From: Calditrichaceae bacterium
GTDB taxonomy: Bacteria; Calditrichota; Calditrichia; Calditrichales; Calditrichaceae
NCBI GenBank assembly: GCA_030592985.1
Contig: JAUVIB010000194.1
Span: 1 to 6,365 of the forward strand
DNA: 6,365 nt
Reading direction: 5' to 3'
In this document: positions 1 through 4,826 of the stretch, one piece after another
Layout of the letters: every line of letters starts with the position of its first letter
How positions within the stretch are numbered: the stretch's first letter is position 1
The notes under the pieces: generated by a model
Told to the model about the DNA's origin: nothing
Seen by the model: only the letters and a program-made list of their open reading frames with translations
The model's database searches: none
Program-made: the position numbers and the translations under genes

Positions 1-90
1 ATCAATTACCTATAATATACCCATATTATATTCATAAATCAAAAGAGAAAAATTCTATGAAAAGGCATAACCCCTAACCCCGCAGTTAGC

Positions 91-104
91 CTCGCCTAGG
101 CGGG
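91..104. repeat. GC-rich REP-like palindrome
   Basis: The 10-base perfect palindrome CGCCTAGGCG sits at 93-102 and is extended by a G-T wobble and a C-G pair. It stands out against AT-rich surroundings. It closely resembles the hairpin at 1819-1833 (CGCCTGAGGCGGG there, CGCCTAGGCGGG here). Both lie near the 11-mer AAATAGCCAAA (110-120 and 1801-1811). It is therefore probably a member of a dispersed palindromic repeat family. Confidence 0.5.
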
Positions 105-125
105 TAGCAAAATAGCCAAAGAAAA

Positions 126-217
126 GCATTGAGAATCCGATAATAATATTTTGACAACAAAAAAAGGAGACTCAATGCCTGTACAGCCTGTCTCCCTGAG
201 GAGCTGAGTCGAAGGGA
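126..217. repeat. Cluster of inverted repeats
   Basis: Three inverted repeats interlock. GCATTGAG (126-133) pairs with CTCAATGC (171-178). GGAGAC (166-171) pairs with GTCTCC (190-195). TCCCT (193-197) pairs with AGGGA (213-217). The last, spanning the sequence GAGGAGCTGAGTCGA, resembles the short palindromic repeats commonly scattered through Bacteroidota intergenic DNA; that comparison is from memory. The cluster could be a repeat element or a folded transcript. No T-tract follows it, so it is not an obvious terminator. Confidence 0.4.
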
Positions 218-471
218 ATAAAAGACAATGTACCTTAGTAGAATTTTAGCACCCTGTAGATGTTGTTTTTTATTCTTTTCTCGGGATTATGGAATACTAT
301 ATCTAAAACAATGAAAATAGGATTAAAATCAAGAAATTTACAGGAAGTTAAAACAGGGAAATGAGTTACCAACAAAAATCCTTCCGCAATAATCTGCAAA
401 ATCTTAAAAATCTACTCTTACCTTAAAAAAAGCAATACTCAATATAGAAGATAGCAGGGTGGGCGGCCAAA

Positions 472-497
472 GTCTTCCAAAGGAATCCTTTTGGGAC
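472..497. repeat. Imperfect palindrome / hairpin
   Basis: CCAAAGG (477-483) and CCTTTTGG (487-494) form a stem with one extra T, around a three-base loop. GTC (472-474) and GAC (495-497) can add three outer pairs around a small TT bulge. No T-tract follows on either strand, so a dispersed palindromic repeat is a better reading than a terminator. The sequence TCCCTTTGGGA at 4479-4489 has a similar core. Confidence 0.4.
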
Positions 498-545
498 AAC
501 ACAGGTATGAACGTGGCTTAAAGTATGCTGTTTTGAAACTTTATA

Positions 546-594
546 CCATCCGTCGCAACACTTTTATACTTTATTTAGTTAGTGGACGTACTAT
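546..594. repeat. Degenerate repeat, copy 1 (partner at 3756-3803)
   Basis: This stretch shares CCATC, GT and CGCAACA in order with 3756-3803, followed by an AT-rich run that ends in TTATTTAGTTA and TGG in both copies. The second copy has an extra CTCT and a few substitutions. The two copies are about 3.2 kb apart and in the same orientation. The similarity is too long to ignore but too degenerate to define element ends. Confidence 0.35.
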
Positions 595-600
595 ACCGAA

Positions 601-985
601 TTACTTGTAAATCCTGAAGTTAGCTGTACGTACTAAAGATGAGTCATTCCATTCATTAGGCTGCCAGGAACGAACATAAATTAACGGATCCCGCTCTGTG
701 AAATCTATTAATAAAAACAGATATCCTTCATCGGATTCCTGCTTAGATAAATAGCAGAAAACTTTTATACGACCGTCCGGCTGCGGTTCTTTTACAGTTT
801 TAACATTTTTAAGCGTGGCAGAACTGTGGGTTTTTAAAATGGATTTTACGTTATCGTCTAAATTTATTGCCGGATTCAATAATCTTACGCTCAAAAGATT
901 TTGCCACGCGCACGGCGATTTGCTCGGTGAGTTCTTCCAAAGCCCGGTCGCGGGCTTCGTTCAGGTTAAAAATTGTCCGAATCAT
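601..985 (-). pseudogene. Frameshifted, 5'-truncated LPP20-like lipoprotein remnant
   Basis: Two overlapping frames read as one broken protein. The upstream frame (985 to 851) begins MIRTIFNLNEARDRALEELT and continues through AVRVAKSFERKIIESG to a stop after 44 residues. A different frame (894 to 601; TTG as first codon, 97 codons) supplies DDNVKSILKTHSSATLKNV, then RIKVFCYLSKQE and IDFTERDPLIYVRSWQP. An A-rich alternating-helix start followed by a S-I-L-x-T-x-S-S-A-T-L stretch recalls periplasmic LPP20/DUF4384-type lipoproteins, but the family call is from memory and tentative. The reading is a one-base deletion (or equivalent) near 855-862. The signal peptide is missing: upstream of about 975 the sequence becomes the dispersed repeat seen around the GxxExxY gene. 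The C-terminus is also short. The alternative is two tiny real ORFs; neither has a good ribosome-binding site. Confidence 0.5.
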
Positions 986-991
986 GATTTA

Positions 992-1015
992 CAAGATTAA
1001 CAGATTTCTTGATTA
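992..1015. repeat. 24-bp direct repeat, copy 1
   Basis: CAAGATTA, three variable bases, then GATTTCTTGATTA. It matches 1204-1227 at 21 of 24 positions, with all three differences in the central triplet. It adjoins GTCCGAATCATGATTTACAA (975-994), a style of sequence I recall as a dispersed repeat in Bacteroidota-like genomes. It marks the boundary where the truncated lipoprotein remnant loses its 5' part. Confidence 0.55.
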
Positions 1016-1062
1016 CAAAACTTGTCTTTAACGTTGCATCTGTATTACAAACCACATGAAAC

Positions 1063-1135
1063 ACAAAAAATAACACTATCCCAAAATCAAATAATCATAA
1101 AATCCTTTAAATCAAGGTTCAAAAATATGCGCTAC
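1063..1135. repeat. 73-bp direct repeat flanking GxxExxY gene, left copy
   Basis: This aligns without gaps to 1678-1750 at 63 of 73 positions (about 86%). Shared landmarks are ACAAAAAATA, ATCCCAAAATCAA, AATCATAA and AAATCAAGGTTCA. The two copies lie on either side of the GxxExxY gene in the same orientation. Within it, AATCAAATAATC (1085-1096) is also the exact inverted complement of GATTATTTGATT at 1207-1218, at the gene's 3' end. Confidence 0.8.
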
Positions 1136-1203
1136 TCCCAAAACTCTAAACAATCACCCTTACAACTTCATTCAAAACAAAAAATATCTGTAACATATAT
1201 ACG

Positions 1204-1227
1204 CAAGATTATTTGATTTCTTGATTA
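1204..1227. repeat. 24-bp direct repeat, copy 2, overlapping GxxExxY 3' end
   Basis: This is the second copy of the repeat at 992-1015. It overlaps the last codons of the GxxExxY gene: the residues NQEIK and the stop codon are encoded by it. The repeat therefore sets the C-terminus of that protein, which suggests that gene and repeat have travelled or evolved together. Confidence 0.55.
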
Positions 1228-1586
1228 TTGTGAACCCTTTTATATTGCATGCTCTTAGAACCGAAATTTATTAATAAACCTATTTCCAAATTATAAGCTT
1301 GAACATAATTCATAGCCTGTGCTAAATGCACATCTTCTAAATTTATCACCGCTTTAATCTCTACCATAATTTTATCTTCTACAAAAAAATCAACCCGCCG
1401 AGTTCCGATATTATGTTCTTTATATTGTAACTCCATTTCGTGTTCTCTGGTAAAATCGATATTCTGTATTCTCATTTCAATAGCTAATGCTCTTTGATAT
1501 ATGACCTCTTGAAAGCCATTCCCCAGATGTTTATGTACTTCCATTGCACAACCAATAATTTTATATGTCAGTTCTTCATGTTTCAT
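1209..1586 (-). CDS. GxxExxY family protein (PD-(D/E)XK nuclease-like)
   Basis: This is a 125-residue protein, near the usual length of the GxxExxY family (TIGR04256, PDDEXK_3 fold). The signature is intact as G24-F-Q-E27-V-I-Y30. The remaining pieces of a RecB/Cas4-style PD-(D/E)XK core are also present: D66 in RRVDFFV, E76-I-K78 in the E-x-K motif, and Q90-AMN-Y94 as a QxxxY motif, followed by the family's GLLINFG near residues 103-109. No signal peptide or membrane segment is seen, so it should be cytoplasmic. Nuclease activity is inferred from the fold and is not established for the family as far as I know. The ATG at 1586 is the first possible start, because an in-frame TAA lies nine bases upstream. 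The ribosome-binding site is weak. Direct repeats bracket the gene and its last five codons lie inside one. All catalytic-type residues are present, so it looks intact. Confidence 0.93.
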   Translation of the reverse strand: MKHEELTYKIIGCAMEVHKHLGNGFQEVIYQRALAIEMRIQNIDFTREHEMELQYKEHNIGTRRVDFFVEDKIMVEIKAVINLEDVHLAQAMNYVQAYNLEIGLLINFGSKSMQYKRVHNNQEIK

Positions 1587-1677
1587 TATAGTTTACTCAC
1601 TAATTTCTTTAACTCAAGATTGAAATTACTTCGACTATTGCCTGAACCATGATTCGCCCTTACCGTTGCCAATAAAT

Positions 1678-1750
1678 ACAAAAAATAGCACCATCCCAAA
1701 ATCAAGCAATCATAATATCCTTCAAATCAAGGTTCACAACCATGCACTAC
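1678..1750. repeat. 73-bp direct repeat flanking GxxExxY gene, right copy
   Basis: Ungapped partner of 1063-1135 with ten substitutions. It lies about 90 bases upstream of the GxxExxY start codon (the gene is on the minus strand). The copies are 615 bases apart from start to start, so gene plus one repeat forms a compact unit. Confidence 0.8.
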
Positions 1751-1767
1751 AAATGGATTTTCTATTT

Positions 1768-1790
1768 AAAAATTCGTCCCGCTTCGCGGG
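1768..1790 (-). terminator. Possible terminator downstream of the FISUMP gene
   Basis: On the minus strand a CCCGC-GAA-GCGGG hairpin (1790-1778) is followed by ACGAA and then five T residues (1772-1768). It lies about 45 bases beyond the FISUMP stop codon. The T-tract is detached from the stem by five bases, which is poor for an intrinsic terminator. It could equally be another GC-rich palindromic repeat. Confidence 0.3.
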
Positions 1791-1818
1791 GAAAATATTC
1801 AAATAGCCAAATAGTATA

Positions 1819-1833
1819 CCCGCCTGAGGCGGG
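1819..1833. repeat. GC-rich hairpin abutting FISUMP stop codon
   Basis: CCCGCC-TGA-GGCGGG is a perfect six-pair stem with a three-base loop. It begins at the base immediately after the TAG stop of the FISUMP gene on the minus strand. No T-run follows it. It resembles the palindrome at 91-104 and is probably the same repeat family, though it could also stabilise the 3' end of the message. Confidence 0.5.
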
Positions 1834-2565
1834 CTAATCCCTGACAAGTCGCACGCTAAAGCCATACGGCTTATAGTAGTAGTGACGGCTGACGACTGAA
1901 TTACTGCAATTCAGGTAGCGGGTCCAGGCGTTATGACTATTGCTGGCCGTAACAGACCACCATAAGCCGGCGACACCGAAATGACGGAATGTACCATTAC
2001 TGTAACTACGGTCACCACCCGGAAGAGCCGTAAAGCCCCTCTTATTGCATCCATTTCCATTATTATTCCAGCCACTTGTCGCTTTTAATTTACTGCCTTC
2101 ATCAGTTCCACGCCAGCCTGTATCATCAGCTTCACTTTGGCTCATTCCCAAATACATCTCCAGCTCTTTCCATTCTTCATCGGTGGGCACGTGCCAGCCA
2201 GAAGGCGCTATATTACGGCTGTCATCCACGGCGTACCAGTTGTATAAAAGACCGTAAATAGACACATTGCCATTGTCATTATTATATTCGCAGTAAGCTC
2301 CTGTGCTTAATCCAGCCCATTCAGAGTTATCCGTTATGTTGGGTATGGCGTCTCCATTGCGGTAATGAGTCACCTTTAAATTCTCGGCCATCCACCATTG
2401 AACGCCTATTTTTACGGTCTGGTAAACATTGCCGTCTATATCAGTTACTGTACCTGAATTATCTTTTGGTGATGTCGGGTCATCATTGCAAGATAAAAAT
2501 ATTGATAAGAGTACTAAAACTAAAAAAACCTTATCTAATTTTAACATAAGAAATTCATTTCTCAT
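1834..2565 (-). CDS. FISUMP-domain lipoprotein
   Basis: The protein has 243 residues from the chosen ATG. After a hydrophobic signal (KVFLVLVLLSIFLSC) comes a candidate lipid-modified Cys26, followed by N-D-D. Acidic residues just after the cysteine resemble the surface-export signal of Bacteroidota lipoproteins. The rest, about residues 38-243, is one Fibrobacter succinogenes major paralogous domain (TIGR02145/PF09603). Its hallmarks are WWMAENLK (57-64), YNWYAV (108-113), GWHVPTDEEW (123-132), GFTALPGGDR (177-186), GLWWS (200-204) and the terminal GFSVRLVRD. The domain is typically extracellular and of unknown biochemical role. The frame is open to a GTG at 2586, but the ATG at 2565 gives a normal signal peptide; the ATG at 2547 (MLKLDKVF) is equally plausible. 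No clear Shine-Dalgarno sequence is seen. The gene is not evidently co-transcribed with the TIR-like gene, since a palindrome and about 185 bases separate them. Confidence 0.92.
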   Translation of the reverse strand: MRNEFLMLKLDKVFLVLVLLSIFLSCNDDPTSPKDNSGTVTDIDGNVYQTVKIGVQWWMAENLKVTHYRNGDAIPNITDNSEWAGLSTGAYCEYNNDNGNVSIYGLLYNWYAVDDSRNIAPSGWHVPTDEEWKELEMYLGMSQSEADDTGWRGTDEGSKLKATSGWNNNGNGCNKRGFTALPGGDRSYSNGTFRHFGVAGLWWSVTASNSHNAWTRYLNCSNSVVSRHYYYKPYGFSVRLVRD

Positions 2566-2695
2566 TTTGTTTGGAAAAACTTCCACTATTGTAGTTTTAC
2601 TTATTGAGATTTTTTACCCCCTTGCAACCTAGCGGTGAATACTTAGCCGCGCACCGGGATTTAACGCTAACCAGCACTGTTCACAAAAATCATGC

Positions 2696-2711
2696 CCGAC
2701 GCTAGCGTCGG
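2696..2711 (-). terminator. 16-bp perfect palindrome, possible terminator of the TIR-like gene
   Basis: CCGACGCTAGCGTCGG is self-complementary over all 16 bases. It lies 40 bases past the TIR-like gene's stop on the minus strand. On that strand it is followed by GCATG and then ATTTTT, a weak T-tract displaced by several bases. A terminator function is possible, but a zero-loop palindrome is also typical of dispersed repeats or a protein-binding site. Confidence 0.4.
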
Positions 2712-2750
2712 CTACAGTATTTGGTATATGCAAACCTTATAAATGAAATA

Positions 2751-3584
2751 TCAAACAAGATTGTTCAAATCAACTCGGTAGCCAGCAGCTTTTAATTCTT
2801 TTGCGAGTAAAAGTTGCCATGCATTATTTTCATCAATATTTATCCAAAGAACACCTTGGTAATCTGACGGTAAATCTAGATCACCTTTCTTCAATGCACA
2901 TACACGTTCGTTGCCTAGTTTACCAAGAAAAAATCCAAGCTCAAAAACAACATTTTGCCTTGCTCTTGATTTTAAATTATCCTGCTCAGCTCTTGAAGAT
3001 CCAATATCGTCCGGCGTAAGCAATACAACGGCAAAACCGACATTTGAATAATCTTGAAACTTATTTATAATTGTCCGTCCTTTATTAGGTTGTTCATGTA
3101 AAATTATTGCCCTCAGGCCTATTTTTTCTATAATTCGCGCAACAGTTTGTTTTGCCTCTTCATCATGACCATGAACAATAAAAACATCATTATTATCAAT
3201 TTTGACAGCTGGTTCAACAGACGACACTACCGATTCTGAAAAAGGAATTAATTCAAGTCTATTAAAAATGGAATCCAGTTTTTCTAGTTTTGCTGATATA
3301 CTGTTCTGATAATTCTCGTGCAGTACAGGAAATGAATTGCCCCATATTGGATCTGGAACAACTCGCCCTGAGCCATGAGTATAATTATATTCATTAGCAA
3401 TCACATCATTATTAAATATCCTCTTTAATAATTCTGAGTTAAATTCAGACCATTTCTTGTACTTTTGTTTAGATGAATCTAGTTCAGATTCATTATTAAT
3501 TTTTATTTCTTTAATTTTTACTTCTGCTTCATTTCTGGAAATAATTAATAAAGGTGCCTCTTCCTGAACTTCTTTTTTTCTCAT
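2751..3584 (-). CDS. TIR-like domain protein (CAP12/Pycsar-effector TIR type)
   Basis: The protein has 277 residues. Residues about 132-272 form a TIR-like domain of the kind first annotated as predicted nucleotide-binding and later placed with CBASS/Pycsar effectors (PF10137). Its landmarks in order are VFIVHGHDEEAK (134-145), ILHEQPNKGRTIINKF (161-176), FAVVLLTPDDIGS (184-196), and ARQNVVFELGFFLGKLG (208-224). E215 in FELG is the likely catalytic glutamate of an NAD+-hydrolysing TIR. Next comes the PSDYQGVLWI segment (239-248). Residues 1-130 are hydrophilic with no membrane span, and I recognise neither a cyclic-nucleotide-binding domain nor a STING domain there. Start: AAGGTG (3597-3592) lies seven bases before the ATG, a good ribosome-binding site. 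Related domains deplete NAD+ during phage defence; that role here is inference. No cyclase gene lies in this window, so it may act alone. Confidence 0.92.
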   Translation of the reverse strand: MRKKEVQEEAPLLIISRNEAEVKIKEIKINNESELDSSKQKYKKWSEFNSELLKRIFNNDVIANEYNYTHGSGRVVPDPIWGNSFPVLHENYQNSISAKLEKLDSIFNRLELIPFSESVVSSVEPAVKIDNNDVFIVHGHDEEAKQTVARIIEKIGLRAIILHEQPNKGRTIINKFQDYSNVGFAVVLLTPDDIGSSRAEQDNLKSRARQNVVFELGFFLGKLGNERVCALKKGDLDLPSDYQGVLWINIDENNAWQLLLAKELKAAGYRVDLNNLV

Positions 3585-3591
3585 GGTTGTT

Positions 3592-3597
3592 CACCTT
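3592..3597 (-). promoter_or_regulatory. Shine-Dalgarno site of the TIR-like gene
   Basis: AAGGTG on the minus strand is spaced seven bases from the ATG at 3584. It fixes the start codon and shows that this genome uses canonical ribosome-binding sites, which is uncommon in classical Bacteroidia. Confidence 0.7.
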
Positions 3598-4045
3598 AAA
3601 AATTAGAATGCATATAATGGATGGAATCATTCCTGATATTACAACAAGTATTTATTGAATTAATGACTTAAATTCACCACCTATAATGTAAGTAAAGTAT
3701 TTCACTATTTCAATAAAAATATGAAGTATTAGCTCAGTACATTCAGTTTTACAGCCCATCTGTCTCTCGCAACATTCTATATCTTATTTAGTTATGGCAC
3801 GATTGCAGCTAATTTCAATTAAAATGAACAGTGAAAAATGGTTGATGAAAAGTAGTGAACCTTTTAACCGGTTACTAATCACAAATCACCAATAACTTTA
3901 AACCCTGAACGACGGTGAAAAGCCATAAACCTATTTCCGGAATTATCTAACCGTTAAATTGTCATAAACAACCGTTCAATAAACCAATCCTTCATCTTAT
4001 CAAAAGTCTCTAACTTTTTGCGAAACTTGTTCGTATATTGCTAAC
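3598..4045. other. Intergenic region between divergent genes, left part
   Basis: About 450 AT-rich bases between the TIR-like gene start and the RNA candidate. It must contain the promoter of the TIR-like gene on the minus strand, but no convincing -35/-10 pair or Bacteroidota-type box stands out. It also holds one member of the degenerate repeat pair (3756-3803) and an AACCGGTT palindrome near 3876. TATATT at 4034-4039 is a possible -10 element for the RNA that follows. No credible coding frame was found. Confidence 0.5.
3756..3803. repeat. Degenerate repeat, copy 2 (partner at 546-594)
   Basis: Same-strand partner of the stretch at 546-594, with CGCAACA and TTATTTAGTTA conserved, and an extra CTCT here. 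The copies flank the whole minus-strand gene block, so they could be old boundaries. With this level of decay, that is speculation. Confidence 0.35.
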
Positions 4046-4148
4046 AGTTGTTCAAAAAGAACAACGTAACATAATGAGAAAAATCCTATTCCCTCTCACT
4101 TTATGTTACCTTCCCGGGCTTTCTGTCTAGCACCAGAAAGCCTTTTTT
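4046..4148 (+). ncRNA. Candidate small structured RNA (three hairpins, own terminator)
   Basis: Three stems follow one another almost without gaps. Stem 1 is GTTGTTC-AAAAA-GAACAAC (4047-4065). Stem 2 is GTAACATAA (4066-4074) with TTATGTTAC (4101-4109), continued inward by TGAGA (4075-4079) with TCTCA (4094-4098) after a two-base bulge, around a 14-base loop rich in pyrimidines. Stem 3 is the terminator at 4117-4148. TATATT at 4034-4039 would place a transcription start near 4046, exactly at the first stem, giving an RNA of about 103 bases. No good -35 match is present and no coding frame fits. It matches no RNA family I can name. Alternatives are the attenuated 5' end of a longer leader, or a repeat element. 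Confidence 0.5.
4117..4148 (+). terminator. Intrinsic terminator
   Basis: GGCTTTCTG (4117-4125) and CAGAAAGCC (4134-4142) form a perfect nine-pair stem with an eight-base loop, followed directly by six T residues (4143-4148). This is a textbook Rho-independent terminator for plus-strand transcription. No protein gene on the plus strand precedes it in the window, so it must end a non-coding transcript or a leader. Confidence 0.85.
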
Positions 4149-4376
4149 ATATGTGCAGAGGGTAAATTGTCCTTCCATTGATTATTGGACATTCTTTGCT
4201 CCATGATCATTCAAAGGCTCGGGAAAAATAAATATCCAATAACCAACAAGGAATTATCAAGGTTCATGTAAAAAAACCAGCTGTTGCAATAAATTATTAA
4301 TCAAAAATCCTTGCCGCCTATGCTTGCCCCCTACCAGCCGGGCACGGATAAATCGATGTTCTCCCAAATCGCTTTC

Positions 4377-4402
4377 TCTCTGCGAGCTTTGCGGTCTCTG
4401 CG
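4377..4402. repeat. CTCTGCG-type dispersed repeat fragment
   Basis: TCTCTGCG occurs at 4377-4384 and again at 4395-4402, an 18-base period, with GCTTTGCGG between them and GTTAAAG after. On the minus strand this reads as the AACGCAGAGAC…GCAGAGAG kind of text that recurs across many FCB-group and spirochaete genomes, often next to GxxExxY or four-helix-bundle genes. That association is from memory. It is probably a relic of such an element. Confidence 0.45.
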
Positions 4403-4473
4403 TTAAAGTTTTAATAGTATAATATCCCCAAAATCCTGAATACATGAGACCAATAACAATTTGGGCTTCGTAT

Positions 4474-4498
4474 AGCGATCCCTTTGGGAAAAACCGCT
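4474..4498. repeat. Small hairpin / palindromic repeat
   Basis: AGCG (4474-4477) pairs with CGCT (4495-4498), and inside it TCCC (4479-4482) pairs with GGGA (4486-4489) around TTT. There is no T-tract. Its core resembles the palindrome at 472-497. Confidence 0.3.
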
Positions 4499-4748
4499 GT
4501 TTAGTGTGTTTCCATTTTCTCCTCTCTCATGAACAGAGTTATTCAATTTTATTTCGTTCAAAAACTGATATCTCACAAAATAACACATTTTTTCTCACTT
4601 TTACTCTACTTAATAAATAATACCTACCCTTAATCCTGAAATCCTAACAGATCACTCAGTCATACTTTCCTTTAATTTACATACGGTTATCTTATAGCTC
4701 ATAACAATTCTATTATCTCAATCACTTTATTAACAAACAATTACTGAG

Positions 4749-4757
4749 AAAGGAGGT
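4749..4757 (+). promoter_or_regulatory. Perfect but orphan Shine-Dalgarno sequence
   Basis: AAAGGAGGT is a full match to the 16S rRNA tail but is not followed by an ATG at usable distance. It lies about 70 bases upstream of the real start at 4827, which has its own GGGAGG. It might serve a short leader frame (TTG at 4777 or GTG at 4786), but at 19 to 28 bases the spacing is too long. It could otherwise be a decoy or standby site, or chance. Confidence 0.35.
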
Positions 4758-4810
4758 AAGCCCACATTAATTGTAATTGTTGTTTGTGAAAAATGTATCG
4801 TTAATTAAAA

Positions 4811-4816
4811 GGGAGG
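4811..4816 (+). promoter_or_regulatory. Ribosome-binding site of the SusC-like gene
   Basis: GGGAGG lies ten bases before the ATG at 4827. This supports that start, which also yields a typical signal peptide. Confidence 0.75.
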
Positions 4817-4826
4817 TATACGTTTT

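Larger units (their letters stand above)
1..600. other. 600-base stretch without a credible protein gene
   Basis: I see no open frame with coding character on either strand here. What it holds is a GC-rich palindrome around 91-104, an inverted-repeat cluster at 126-217 with a ten-residue ORF inside it, a hairpin at 472-497, and one member of a degenerate repeat pair at 546-594. The rest is AT-rich and shows no recognisable signal. No promoter could be assigned with confidence. Confidence 0.6.
4149..4748. other. Decayed repeat region upstream of the SusC-like gene
   Basis: No credible protein gene. The content is repeat-like: TTATTGGA (about 4184-4191) with its inverted partner TCCAATAA (about 4234-4241); a CTCTGCG-rich stretch (4377-4402); and a hairpin at 4474-4498 (AGCG/CGCT and TCCC/GGGA stems). 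Minus-strand frames of about 60 codons across 4257-4588 translate to low-complexity text such as TLTQRPQSSQRE and are not real genes. The promoter of the SusC-like gene should lie in the last 150 bases, but I cannot place it. Confidence 0.5.

Noticed and set aside
1022..1216. 64-codon plus-strand open frame rich in K, Q, S and I
   Set aside because: It runs through the direct repeat and low-complexity AT-rich DNA, lacks a ribosome-binding site and shows no domain; it is a by-product of the repeat.
2045..2261. Plus-strand frames opposite the FISUMP gene
   Set aside because: They are antisense to a clearly real gene with full domain motifs, and lack start signals of their own.
2801..3019. 72-codon plus-strand frame opposite the TIR-like gene
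   Set aside because: It is antisense to conserved TIR motifs and has no independent evidence.
2751..3584. Complete CBASS or Pycsar operon around the TIR-like gene
   Set aside because: No nucleotide cyclase, Cap2/Cap3 or other partner lies in the window; neighbours are a FISUMP lipoprotein and a long non-coding stretch.
3655..3687. TTGAAT and TATAAT as a plus-strand promoter
   Set aside because: The spacer of 21 bases is too long and no plus-strand transcript start or gene follows.
3824..3895. 23-residue plus-strand ORF (MNSEKWLMKSSEPF…)
   Set aside because: No ribosome-binding site, short, with an AT-rich tail; nothing supports translation.
4018..4039. TTGCGA and TATATT as a sigma-70 promoter for the RNA candidate
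   Set aside because: The spacer is only 10 bases, too short; only the TATATT box was kept as a tentative -10 element.
4257..4588. Two minus-strand frames of about 60 codons
   Set aside because: They overlap each other and the CTCTGCG repeat; translations such as TLTQRPQSSQRE are typical of spurious calls across this repeat type.
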